From Bacteroidaceae bacterium (GTDB taxonomy: Bacteria > Bacteroidota > Bacteroidia > Bacteroidales > Bacteroidaceae): DNA of 64,000 nucleotides. A program made the translations under genes and the position numbers. Positions 1 through 8,585 of the stretch are shown here, one piece after another. Under the pieces are notes generated by a model that saw only the letters and a list, made by a program, of their open reading frames with translations, made no database searches and was not told the DNA's origin. Location of the stretch: contig JAEEGS010000071.1 of assembly GCA_016280445.1 (NCBI GenBank), positions 1 through 64,000 on the forward strand. Direction: 5' to 3'. Every line of letters begins with the position of its first letter. Position 1 is the stretch's first letter.

Positions 1-1929
1 CACAGAAGCCAGTTCGGAGAGATGCACCAGAAAATCACCAAGAAATTCAAGAAATACTACATCTTCGGATTTACAGGTACTCCTATCTTCATAGAGAATA
101 TGCCAACAGGTGCAGGACTCATCAAGACCACAGAAGATGCCTTTGGTGAAAGACTGCATACATATACAATAGTCAATGCCATCAGTGACCATAACGTACT
201 TCCCTTCCGTGTGGATTATGTCAGCACCATGAAGGAGAAGGAAGATGTGGAAACCAGTAAGGTGTGGGATCTAGAAAGAGAAAAGGCTTTAAGTGACCCT
301 CGACGCATAGCGAATGTGTCAAAATATATCCTGGAGCATTATTCTCAGCAAACTCTACAAGGGAAGAAATACAAGATGAGTGTTGTTACCAATGTAGAGA
401 AATTGGCAAAGGATAAAAAGAAGAAAGTTGAAGAGGAACGTGATAAGACATCGCTGAGTGGCTTTAACAGTATCTTTGCCGTGCAGAATATTCCGATGGC
501 AAAACAATACTATCTGGAGTTTCTGAAACAGATGGAAGCGCTGCCTGAAAACAAAAGACTGCGACTTGCTACAATTTTCAGTTATGGCGCAAATGAGGAA
601 GACCCGGATGAAGATGGTGATGAGAATAGCGATAATACAGAAGGACTGGATGCAAGCAGCCGTGAATTTTTAGAGAGGGCTATAAAGGACTATAATAAGA
701 TGTTCGGCACCAGCTATGACACAAGTGCTGACAAATTTCCCAACTACTATAAGGATGTTTCTCTGAGAATGAAGAATAGAGAAATAGATATTCTTCTGGT
801 AGTAAATATGTTCCTCACTGGCTTTGATGCCACAACTCTCAATACGCTGTGGGTAGATAAGAATTTGCGCTATCATGGGTTGTTGCAATCATATAGCAGA
901 ACAAACAGAATTCTGAATAGCATCAAGCAATTTGGTAATATTGTTTGTTTCCGCAATTTGGAGGACTCTACCAATAAGGCGCTATCACTCTTTGGAGACC
1001 CGGAAGCACGAGGTGTTTCAATACTCCGTCCTTTTGAAGATTATTTCAATGGATATGATGATAATAAGGGCAAGCATCAGGAAGGATATAAGGAATTGGT
1101 AGAGGAACTTCAGAAGATGGTAGAACCAGGCGAATCTCCTGTAGGTGAAGAAGCTGAGAAGAAGTTTATCAAGTTGTTTGGTAATATACTGAAGATACGA
1201 AACCTGCTCAGTGTCTTTGATCAGTTCCAAGGTGTGGATATGCTCAGCGAGAGGGATGTGCAGGATTATACCAGTGTTTATCTTGACTTGAGAGATAAGA
1301 TAATAAACACTCCTAAGGATAAAGAAGATATCTGTGATGATATTGTCTTCGAGATGGAATTGGTGAAGCAGGTAGAGGTTAATATAGACTTCATCCTCTT
1401 CCTTGTAGAGCAGTATCGCAAGAGTCATAATCAGGATGGTGAAATAAGGGTTCGTATCAGTAAGGCAATAGACAGTAGCCCTGACCTTCGTGATAAGAAA
1501 GAACTGATAGATAAGTTCATAGAACAGCTGACACCTGATAGTGAGGTTGATGCTGCATGGCGAGTGTTTGTAAACGATGAAAAGAGAAAGCAGTTCGATG
1601 CTATTGTAGAAGAAGAAAACCTTAAACGAGATAAGGCTGTTGAATTTATCGAAAATGCTTATGAACGAGGCTATGTGCCAGAGGGCGGAATGGAACTGGA
1701 TGGTATTATGCCACCAATCAACCCATTTGACATAAATGCTAATCGTGAAGGAAAGATTGCTACAGTCTTAGAGAAACTAAAGGCATTCTTCCAAAGATTT
1801 GCAGACATCAGTAATGGGGACTTTGGAGAAGAGAACACCTCCAACGCATTGCCGCTCCATTCTGTAGATTATCTGAATAAAACTTCAGAGGAAGAAAAAA
1901 TGTCAAAAGCAGCAGAATTTGAAAACTAA
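1..1929 (+). CDS. hsdR: Type I restriction-modification system R subunit (HsdR), C-terminal part, truncated by window edge
   Basis: Frame is open from base 1 (HRSQFGEMHQ...FGFTGTPIF); SF2 helicase C-terminal motifs (DILLVVNMFLTGFDATTLNTLWVDKNLRYHGLLQSYSRTNR). Confidence 0.92.
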   Translation, partial: HRSQFGEMHQKITKKFKKYYIFGFTGTPIFIENMPTGAGLIKTTEDAFGERLHTYTIVNAISDHNVLPFRVDYVSTMKEKEDVETSKVWDLEREKALSDPRRIANVSKYILEHYSQQTLQGKKYKMSVVTNVEKLAKDKKKKVEEERDKTSLSGFNSIFAVQNIPMAKQYYLEFLKQMEALPENKRLRLATIFSYGANEEDPDEDGDENSDNTEGLDASSREFLERAIKDYNKMFGTSYDTSADKFPNYYKDVSLRMKNREIDILLVVNMFLTGFDATTLNTLWVDKNLRYHGLLQSYSRTNRILNSIKQFGNIVCFRNLEDSTNKALSLFGDPEARGVSILRPFEDYFNGYDDNKGKHQEGYKELVEELQKMVEPGESPVGEEAEKKFIKLFGNILKIRNLLSVFDQFQGVDMLSERDVQDYTSVYLDLRDKIINTPKDKEDICDDIVFEMELVKQVEVNIDFILFLVEQYRKSHNQDGEIRVRISKAIDSSPDLRDKKELIDKFIEQLTPDSEVDAAWRVFVNDEKRKQFDAIVEEENLKRDKAVEFIENAYERGYVPEGGMELDGIMPPINPFDINANREGKIATVLEKLKAFFQRFADISNGDFGEENTSNALPLHSVDYLNKTSEEEKMSKAAEFEN

Positions 1930-2006
1930 GTAAGAACTATCAAAACCTAAATGAAGGTAAAAAGAAGATAATAGTTACATAAAATAAAGAGCCAATTTTC
2001 AATATT

Positions 2007-2864
2007 ATGGCAAGGTCCGAAGTAACTGATTTTGAGAAGTTGTTTGAGAGTTTGGAACGTTTGGGGTGGGAACCTATGGTGTGCGACACTCCTATGACGT
2101 TCTATGACAATGAGGTGCCGTGCGGTGTGCCGAACGGTGTGGGTGATGTGGTGAAGGAGGAGCAGATGATACCGAGAAAAATGCTGACAAGCCTTGATGA
2201 TTACGCGGTGAGGGCAAAGGGCGATTCGATGATAGGTGCCGGCATACAGGATGGGGATGTGCTGCAGGTGGCGAGGGATGTGCCTATCACGGATGGCGAT
2301 GTCGTGTTGGCTTGGCTGGATGGCGACTACACCGTCAAGACCTATTGCGAGGACAAGGAGGGGCATCCTTGGCTGGTGCCTCAGAATGAGGAGTTCGAGG
2401 CGATAAGGATGGAAGATCACGATGATGCGTTCCTTGTGGGTGTGATTACGAGAATACTCAGACATGTGCCACGTATCAAATACCGTTCGTGCATGGCCTT
2501 CATCGAGAAGGCTAAGAAGAAGGGTTCTCAGCAGAAGAGTATCTCGCCTGTGCAGGTGTCACGCGCCATTCAGAAGGTGGCTCCGATGGTGGAGGTGGCC
2601 AGGCAGTGGTATGCGGTGTACCGTGTGCTGGCTGACTGCAAGGTGGTGAAGGAGGAGGACTTTGGCACGTTCTGCGATATGGTGAAGGCTGAGGTGCCTG
2701 AGCATCCGCACCTGCCTACGAGAATCGAGATGCAGCGTATGGCGGTGCAGAGTTTCGGGAAGCCTGTGGCGATGTGGAACGAACTGAATGCGCCTGTGCA
2801 GGGAAAGCGGTTCGGGGACTATGTGCAAATAGCGGAAAGGATGCAGGAATTGCTGGAAAACTGA
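2007..2864 (+). CDS. S24/LexA-like peptidase domain protein with about 110-aa C-terminal extension, no obvious N-terminal HTH
   Basis: AKGDSMIGAGIQDGDVLQV...DYTVKTY resembles the S24 Ser/Lys dyad region; 285 aa ORF. Confidence 0.7.
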   Translation: MARSEVTDFEKLFESLERLGWEPMVCDTPMTFYDNEVPCGVPNGVGDVVKEEQMIPRKMLTSLDDYAVRAKGDSMIGAGIQDGDVLQVARDVPITDGDVVLAWLDGDYTVKTYCEDKEGHPWLVPQNEEFEAIRMEDHDDAFLVGVITRILRHVPRIKYRSCMAFIEKAKKKGSQQKSISPVQVSRAIQKVAPMVEVARQWYAVYRVLADCKVVKEEDFGTFCDMVKAEVPEHPHLPTRIEMQRMAVQSFGKPVAMWNELNAPVQGKRFGDYVQIAERMQELLEN

Positions 2865-2875
2865 TATGAGGTAGT

Positions 2876-3002
2876 AAAAACTCTCACAAAAACTCAAAAA
2901 CTCTCACAAAAAAGCACAAAAACTCTCAAAAACTCTCACAAAATCGGGGTGTTTTTTGGAAAAACTCTCACAGACCCCCAAAACTCTACATAAAACTCTC
3001 AC
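2876..3002. repeat. Iteron-like array of ACTCTCAC motifs with phased A-tracts
   Basis: ACTCTCAC or one-mismatch copies starting at 2880, 2900, 2922, 2932, 2964, 2983, 2995. Confidence 0.8.
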
Positions 3003-3012
3003 AAACTGCGCA

Positions 3013-3043
3013 GCGATGGAATTTTGATTCCGTCGCTTTTTTT
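3013..3043 (+). terminator. Rho-independent terminator
   Basis: GCGATGGAAT-TTTG-ATTCCGTCGC followed by TTTTTTT. Confidence 0.8.
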
Positions 3044-3050
3044 ATGTCTG

Positions 3051-3058
3051 TACCTTTG
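3051..3058 (+). promoter_or_regulatory. Bacteroidetes -7 promoter element TACCTTTG
   Basis: TACCTTTG with TTG about 25 bp upstream. Confidence 0.55.
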
Positions 3059-3163
3059 CATCGTCAATAGTGACACACAACCTTTGAGTGGAGGTGTCGG
3101 AGGTCTTGCAAGACTTGGGTGGCCACCCTTTCGGAACTTCGCTCGCTAAAACTCAAAACATTT

Positions 3164-3568
3164 ATGACAAAGAAAAAGATTACAAAGCAGCATGGCTGCG
3201 GAGATGTGAGGATGGCTGCCGAGGTGGCTTACTTCATCAACGGGAATGTGGGCATCAGCCCTTGTGGTGAAAATTCAACATTGGCTGGAGAGCGTTGCGG
3301 TCAGCGACGGGGTTGCATGAACGTGGAGAAGGATGGTACGGGGTATTTCCGTGCGTATCGGGAGAACACGGGCGAGAGGTATGAGAGCCTGATGGAAACG
3401 GCGAACGGAGGACTGATGAGGACGCGTCGCCCCAATAGACCGAGCAGGGCGAAACTGGTGGCGAAACTGTCGTTCCCTTTGGGAATGGGAAGTGTGAGAC
3501 TGGTGGAGCAGTTGGTGGAACAGGTGAACGAGATGGTGGGATTTTTGAAAACAAGTGAAATTAGTTGA
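3164..3568 (+). CDS. Hypothetical basic protein
   Basis: ORF MTKKKITKQHGCGDVRM...; start chosen at ATG 3164 inside the listed ORF. Confidence 0.55.
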   Translation: MTKKKITKQHGCGDVRMAAEVAYFINGNVGISPCGENSTLAGERCGQRRGCMNVEKDGTGYFRAYRENTGERYESLMETANGGLMRTRRPNRPSRAKLVAKLSFPLGMGSVRLVEQLVEQVNEMVGFLKTSEIS

Positions 3569-3636
3569 AAAATCTAACTTCTTTAACTCCAAGAAAGTGG
3601 AGTCCCAAAAGTAAAACTTAAAAACAGATTAAAGTT

Positions 3637-3939
3637 ATGAATATACAAGGATTTATTAAGGAGATCGGACAGCCACGTTCGTGGCAGTCGAAGGAGGGGA
3701 ACACAATGAATTCGTACCCCATTATTGTGGAAGTGCCTTTCATCGGGAAGGATGGAAAGGAACGTGCCGACGAGATTGTGGCGGAGCATGTGATTGGCAA
3801 CGATGACTATCTGGCGAAGTTGCAGGAGGCAAAACAGAACCGGCAACGGCTGGAGTTCTCTGTGGGTTTCTCTATCAGGGAATGGCAGGGGAAGAAGTTC
3901 CAGAGCACGAAGATGTTTAACGTGCAAATCATGATGTGA
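3637..3939 (+). CDS. Small OB-fold-like protein (possible DUF3127 type)
   Basis: 100 aa; MNIQGFIKEIGQPRSWQSKEGNTMNSYPIIVEVPF resembles DUF3127-type beta-strand layout. Confidence 0.5.
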   Translation: MNIQGFIKEIGQPRSWQSKEGNTMNSYPIIVEVPFIGKDGKERADEIVAEHVIGNDDYLAKLQEAKQNRQRLEFSVGFSIREWQGKKFQSTKMFNVQIMM

Positions 3940-3952
3940 GGAATTTGAAAAT

Positions 3953-4012
3953 TTCTGTGATTTGACTCCGTCGAACTAAAGGTTCTGTGATTTGACTTCG
4001 TCGAGCTAAAGG
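3953..4012. repeat. Two tandem 30-bp repeats
   Basis: TTCTGTGATTTGACTCCGTCGAACTAAAGG and TTCTGTGATTTGACTTCGTCGAGCTAAAGG. Confidence 0.85.
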
Positions 4013-4093
4013 TTCTGTGATTTCTGTGTGAGATAAGAAGAGAGCCATGCGGGCTCTCGCAGAAAAACTTCATTTCACACAGAAATCACGGAA
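4013..4093. repeat. Dispersed palindromic element (copy 1)
   Basis: TTCTGTGATTTCTGTGTGAGATAAGAAGAGAGCC...GGGCTCTC...TTTCACACAGAAATCACGGAA; second copy at 55128-55226. Confidence 0.85.
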
Positions 4094-4182
4094 AACACAG
4101 AAAGACACCGTGAGCGGTGTTGGAAAACACAGAAAAAGTGATTCAGGAATTAGATTGATGTTACAATTGAAAATTAAAGGTT

Positions 4183-6594
4183 ATGATACTTGACGTATAT
4201 AAAAACAAAAAGGCCATCAAGCCCATGACACGATTCAGGTCGTGGGCTGATGTGGTCAATTGGCTCGACTACCACAAGGAGGTGGCGGTCAATTGCGCCA
4301 AAATCAAGGAGACGGGTGACAAGTCCTACAAAGACAATCTCCCTGCTATCATGCCGATGGGAACGGTCGGAGACTTGACACGAAAGAAGGAGAACTGTAC
4401 CCCAACAGGATTGGTCATGATTGATATAGACCCCCCTTGCCCCCCTGTTGAGGGGGGAAAGGACCATGCGGGGTGTGCGGAGATAGAGAAGAGCCATGCG
4501 GAGTGGATGCGGGGTGTGAGCCAGCACTTTGAGGTAAGGAAGGAGGCGATGGAAAGGATGGGCGTTCGTCTGGTGCATGTCACGCCATCGGGCTGGGGAT
4601 TGCGACTGCTGGTGTGTTGCCATGCGGAGGGCATGGAAGCGACCATCGGGCATTGTGTGGAGGCACTGGAACTGGAGAAGTTCGGTCATGTTGACCCTGC
4701 TTGCAAGGACTTGTCGAGGCTTTCCTACCTCGTGCCTGCTGATTACATCCTCTACACGAAGGACTTGTTCGCTGATATGCCTCAGGTGAGCATCGAGGCG
4801 ATGAAGAAGTATCAGAGCACTGGCGTTATCGAACGTACCTCCAACGTGTCTGCCGACCTTGGCGAGGTGGAGGCGAACGATGAACAGTACAAGGACTTCG
4901 AGTACAATGGTTTCAAGGTGGCTGACATCGTGAGGGACTACATCGCATCGACGGGTGGCGACCCCGCTGACGGAACGAAGCACACGTTCTACAATGAGCT
5001 GATTGTGATGTTCCGCAACCTCTGCAACAACGACGCGAAGATTGTGCATGCGGTGCTGCCCACTTGGGGGCATCCGGTGGCAGAAACGTGGAATCAGTGT
5101 GTGAGCCTCTGCTCGTCGAACCGAAGCACGAAAATTGACTCAAAGCTGTATTTCTGGCTGAAGGAACGGAACATGCTGGCAAGCCGTGTGCCTGTCGCAA
5201 TGGAGGATGAGAAGAATGAGGAGCCATTGCCGCCCATGCCGAAGTTGCCGCCCATCTTCAGGCAGTATGTGAATGCGGCTCCTGATGATTTCAAGATTCC
5301 GACGGTGGTGGCATTGCTGCCCATCTTGGGAACGCTGACGAGCCATGTGAGAGCGGAGTATTTTGATGGAACGGAGCAATCGACGGAGTTCATCTCGCTG
5401 CTGTTCGCGCCGCCATCATCGGGAAAGTCGTTCATCAAGCGGCTGTCGAGATTGCTCCAGAACCTGAGAGACAGGGATGAAATCTCGAACGCAAGGGAGG
5501 AGATCTATGCGAATCGTGAGCGCAAGAAAGGGGCAAACGATAAGGGCGAAGAGATGCCGAAAGTGAGTGTCCGCATCGTGAAACCGCTGATTTCCATTCC
5601 TGAGTTACTGACGAAGATGCGGAACAATCAGGGGCATCACATGTACATCGAGGCAGAAGAACTCGACACCTTCAACAAAGGCAACAGGACGGCTGGAGGC
5701 GACAAGTCGGACTTGTGGCGTGTGACGTGGGATAATGGCTACTACGGTCAGTATTACAAGAGCGTGAACACCTTCAAGGGTGAGGTGCAGATGTTTCTCA
5801 ACCTGCTGTTCACATCGACGCAAGACCAGATTGACCGCTTCTTCAAAAATGTGGAGGATGGCTTGGTGACTCGCTTCTCCGTCTGCCCCATCGAGAATCA
5901 GCAGTATGCGCAGTTCAAGCCTTGGAAGCCCATTCCGCTGAAGGAAAAGCTGCAAGTGCAGAACATCCTGAACAAGTTGGAGATGAAGAACTACAAGTTG
6001 CCCTTGAAGTTCGACAAGAGCGAACTGATGGACATTGAAGAGGCAGACTTCGACAGCGTCGTGCCTTGGCAATACGAGTTCCAACCCTTCGAGCACATCG
6101 ACCTCAGTTGGCTGTATCAGCCGCTGCTGAATTGGCTGGAACAGGAGCGTGTGAAGAGTGCGGAAACGCTGAATGAGGCTCGTGACGTGTTCCGAAGGAG
6201 AGCAGCCGTGAAGGGTTTCCGATTGGGTTTGCTGTGCTGTGCGCTCTATAATAAGATAACGAAAACAGAACGGGAAGTGATCACGAAGTTTGTGTTGTGG
6301 TTCTGCTCGGTCGATTTGCGAAACTCGCTGAACCAGTTTGGAGAGCGGTATAACGAGTTGCAGAGCAATGCTCAGAAACCGTCCTTCAAATGGAAGGGTA
6401 TCTTCTACAAACTGGGCGAGACGTTCACAAAAAACGATTTGGCGGCAGCCATGCGCAGGGCATTCATAAAAACTCCCGTCAGAGTTGTCTTGTCCTTGTG
6501 GAAGAAGAATGGCCTGATTGAAAAGGCTGGCGATGACCAATTTACCAAAACCAGAATAAATAATCAAAGCAATGGAAAAAATCGTGTTAAATAA
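4183..6594 (+). CDS. VirE N-terminal (BT4734-like) / DUF3987 primase-helicase-like protein
   Basis: 803 aa; N-terminal MIDID region and Walker A-like FAPPSSGKS typical of VirE_N plus DUF3987 proteins of Bacteroidetes mobile elements. Confidence 0.75.
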   Translation: MILDVYKNKKAIKPMTRFRSWADVVNWLDYHKEVAVNCAKIKETGDKSYKDNLPAIMPMGTVGDLTRKKENCTPTGLVMIDIDPPCPPVEGGKDHAGCAEIEKSHAEWMRGVSQHFEVRKEAMERMGVRLVHVTPSGWGLRLLVCCHAEGMEATIGHCVEALELEKFGHVDPACKDLSRLSYLVPADYILYTKDLFADMPQVSIEAMKKYQSTGVIERTSNVSADLGEVEANDEQYKDFEYNGFKVADIVRDYIASTGGDPADGTKHTFYNELIVMFRNLCNNDAKIVHAVLPTWGHPVAETWNQCVSLCSSNRSTKIDSKLYFWLKERNMLASRVPVAMEDEKNEEPLPPMPKLPPIFRQYVNAAPDDFKIPTVVALLPILGTLTSHVRAEYFDGTEQSTEFISLLFAPPSSGKSFIKRLSRLLQNLRDRDEISNAREEIYANRERKKGANDKGEEMPKVSVRIVKPLISIPELLTKMRNNQGHHMYIEAEELDTFNKGNRTAGGDKSDLWRVTWDNGYYGQYYKSVNTFKGEVQMFLNLLFTSTQDQIDRFFKNVEDGLVTRFSVCPIENQQYAQFKPWKPIPLKEKLQVQNILNKLEMKNYKLPLKFDKSELMDIEEADFDSVVPWQYEFQPFEHIDLSWLYQPLLNWLEQERVKSAETLNEARDVFRRRAAVKGFRLGLLCCALYNKITKTEREVITKFVLWFCSVDLRNSLNQFGERYNELQSNAQKPSFKWKGIFYKLGETFTKNDLAAAMRRAFIKTPVRVVLSLWKKNGLIEKAGDDQFTKTRINNQSNGKNRVK

Positions 6595-6712
6595 AGAAGA
6601 GAAGCAGGCCTTGTTTGCCTTGCTCAGAGAGATATTAAGAATCTTCGTAGAAGAGATTGTGTCTAACATCAAGAAGAAGAAGGAGGAGAAGAAGAATGGC
6701 AAGACCGTGTAG
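6572..6712 (+). CDS. Small hypothetical protein, 46 aa (not in supplied ORF track)
   Basis: MEKIVLNKEEKQALFALLREILRIFVEEIVSNIKKKKEEKKNGKTV*; overlaps the 3' end of the upstream gene and the start of the downstream gene. Confidence 0.55.
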   Translation: MEKIVLNKEEKQALFALLREILRIFVEEIVSNIKKKKEEKKNGKTV

Positions 6713-7142
6713 AACACCGAGAGGGTTGCGCAACTGCAACCCCCTCAACATCCGCTACGTGAAGGGTAACACGTGGCTGGGCTGCTTCGGCAGCGATGGC
6801 GCTTTCTGCAAGTTCAGAGACAGGAAGCATGGGCTTCGAGCGGCTTTCGTTCTGCTGCGTATCTACAACCAGAAGCATCAGAAGTGGACGATTCGAGAAA
6901 TCATCAGCCGATGGGCACCTGAGAATGAGAATCACACGGAGAACTACATTAGGCGTGTGTGCAGGTATATGGGTGTGAAGGATGACCAAGTGGTCAAGTT
7001 CGGAGACCCCGACTATCAAGAGATGGGGTGCAAGATGGTGGCTGCCATGTCGGTGGTGGAGAATGGGAAGGATGTTCTCACTTGTCACGAACTCAAAGAG
7101 GCATGGGCTTTTGCCTTTGGAGAGAAAGGAGGTGAAGCATGA
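6696..7142 (+). CDS. P5/lysozyme-like structural protein
   Basis: RGLRNCNPLNIRYVKGNTWLG motif typical of phage structural P5-like muralytic proteins; ATG at 6696. Confidence 0.65.
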   Translation: MARPCRTPRGLRNCNPLNIRYVKGNTWLGCFGSDGAFCKFRDRKHGLRAAFVLLRIYNQKHQKWTIREIISRWAPENENHTENYIRRVCRYMGVKDDQVVKFGDPDYQEMGCKMVAAMSVVENGKDVLTCHELKEAWAFAFGEKGGEA

Positions 7143-7690
7143 TTGAGTTCGTGTTAACCAGGAAATTCTTCAATGAATGGGGCACGTTCGGAGAATTGAA
7201 GGAGGGAACGACAGGATTCCGTTGTGCGACCTTCGAGAGATGTCCACCCAAAGCGACTGACAATTCATTCCAAAGAAGTAGAAAGGCGATGTTCGTCGGA
7301 AAGTACGAGATGGGCAATGTGTATCTCCCGATGGAGAACAGAAACACCTTCAAGGTGATGCGTCTGGGCACCTACAACAACGCTATGTTCCAGTTGAATC
7401 AGCTGAAATCAGTGGGAGACATTGTCTTGGCTCGCAGTTTTGACTGGTACGGCACTCCATCCGATAGTGAAACCGTCATCAATATGCTTGACCGCTTCAT
7501 CATGAAAAAGATGACGACGGGTGAGTTGTCGACGAAGGGCAAGAGGGGGTATGCGGAACTGCTCATCAGAGAAAGCCCTGAATACTGCCGACAAACAAGG
7601 GTGGAGCCTGTCACGAAAAAGCAGACAGAAACGACCTATGAGGATTGGGATATGCTGGATGAAGACGGGAGCGTTTTTTTGAGGTGTTAA
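7139..7690 (+). CDS. Hypothetical protein, possibly DUF5675-like
   Basis: 183 aa; start overlaps previous stop (ATGA). Confidence 0.5.
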   Translation: MIEFVLTRKFFNEWGTFGELKEGTTGFRCATFERCPPKATDNSFQRSRKAMFVGKYEMGNVYLPMENRNTFKVMRLGTYNNAMFQLNQLKSVGDIVLARSFDWYGTPSDSETVINMLDRFIMKKMTTGELSTKGKRGYAELLIRESPEYCRQTRVEPVTKKQTETTYEDWDMLDEDGSVFLRC

Positions 7691-7724
7691 TTTGTTAATT
7701 TGTTAATTTGCACTTAAACCAAAT

Positions 7725-7765
7725 GAGTCCGACGAACCTGCAACTCGTCGGACTCACCGTTTTTT
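7725..7765 (+). terminator. Rho-independent terminator
   Basis: GAGTCCGACGA-acctgcaac-TCGTCGGACTC then TTTTTT; perfect 11-bp stem. Confidence 0.9.
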
Positions 7766-7792
7766 ATTATGTGATCGGAAAAAACACGCGCA

Positions 7793-8566
7793 CTACTTGA
7801 TGTTCTTGCGAATCTTTGTCAGGTATTGCTGCATGTGCTCCTCGTCGCGTGTGTCGATGATTTCGATGATTTCTTTCATCTCCTTGCGGATTTGCTCGAC
7901 TTGCCCTTTGGTGTAGGGGTTGAAGAGGATTTCGCGCAGGAGGGTGTCGTCTTCAGAGAGGACGCCTTTGGCGATTTTCATGTGGCGCTTGAAGGTGGTG
8001 CCGGGGGCATCCTGATGCTTCATGACGGCGGCGAAGGCGAAGGTGGAGATGAAGGGGATGGAGAGGGAGTAGGCTACGGTCTGGTCGTGCTCTTCGAAGG
8101 AGTATTCGAAGATGTTGAGACCGAGACGGGAGTAGAGGTCTTTGAAGAAGCAGCGTCCCATGTAGTCGCCTTCGTTGATGATGATGGCGTTCTCGTCGCT
8201 CAGTTTGCCGAGGTTGGCAAAGGTGGGACCGAACATGGGGTGGGTGCTCACGTAGTGGAAGCCGCTGGCTTCGTAGTATTCCTTGAAGCCTGTCTTCACC
8301 GACGAGATGTCGGAGAGGATGCACGACTTGGGGAGGTGGGGTATCACCTGGTTGAACACTTGCAGGGTGTATTTGAGGCTGACGGCGTTGATGACCAGTT
8401 CTGGCTCGAAGGCGTCTATCTCGTCGAGCGTGGTGAATCGCTGGGTGTTATACATGAATCGGAGACGCTTGGGGTCGATGTCGTATACCGCCACTTCGTG
8501 GTCGAATGACAGCAGGTCGGTGAAGAATGAACCCATCTTGCCTGCTCCTAATATCAGAATCTTCAT
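7793..8566 (-). CDS. tyrA: Prephenate dehydrogenase
   Basis: MKILILGAGKMGSFFTDLL Rossmann start, SDISSVKTG, STHPMFGPTF motifs; operon context. Confidence 0.9.
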   Translation of the reverse strand: MKILILGAGKMGSFFTDLLSFDHEVAVYDIDPKRLRFMYNTQRFTTLDEIDAFEPELVINAVSLKYTLQVFNQVIPHLPKSCILSDISSVKTGFKEYYEASGFHYVSTHPMFGPTFANLGKLSDENAIIINEGDYMGRCFFKDLYSRLGLNIFEYSFEEHDQTVAYSLSIPFISTFAFAAVMKHQDAPGTTFKRHMKIAKGVLSEDDTLLREILFNPYTKGQVEQIRKEMKEIIEIIDTRDEEHMQQYLTKIRKNIK

Positions 8567-8585
8567 AAAAACAGAGCTTTTTTAG

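Noticed and set aside
7826-8509. Long plus-strand ORF 227 aa opposite tyrA
   Set aside because: Antisense shadow ORF with low-complexity V/E/D/G-rich composition; the minus-strand frame encodes clear TyrA motifs.
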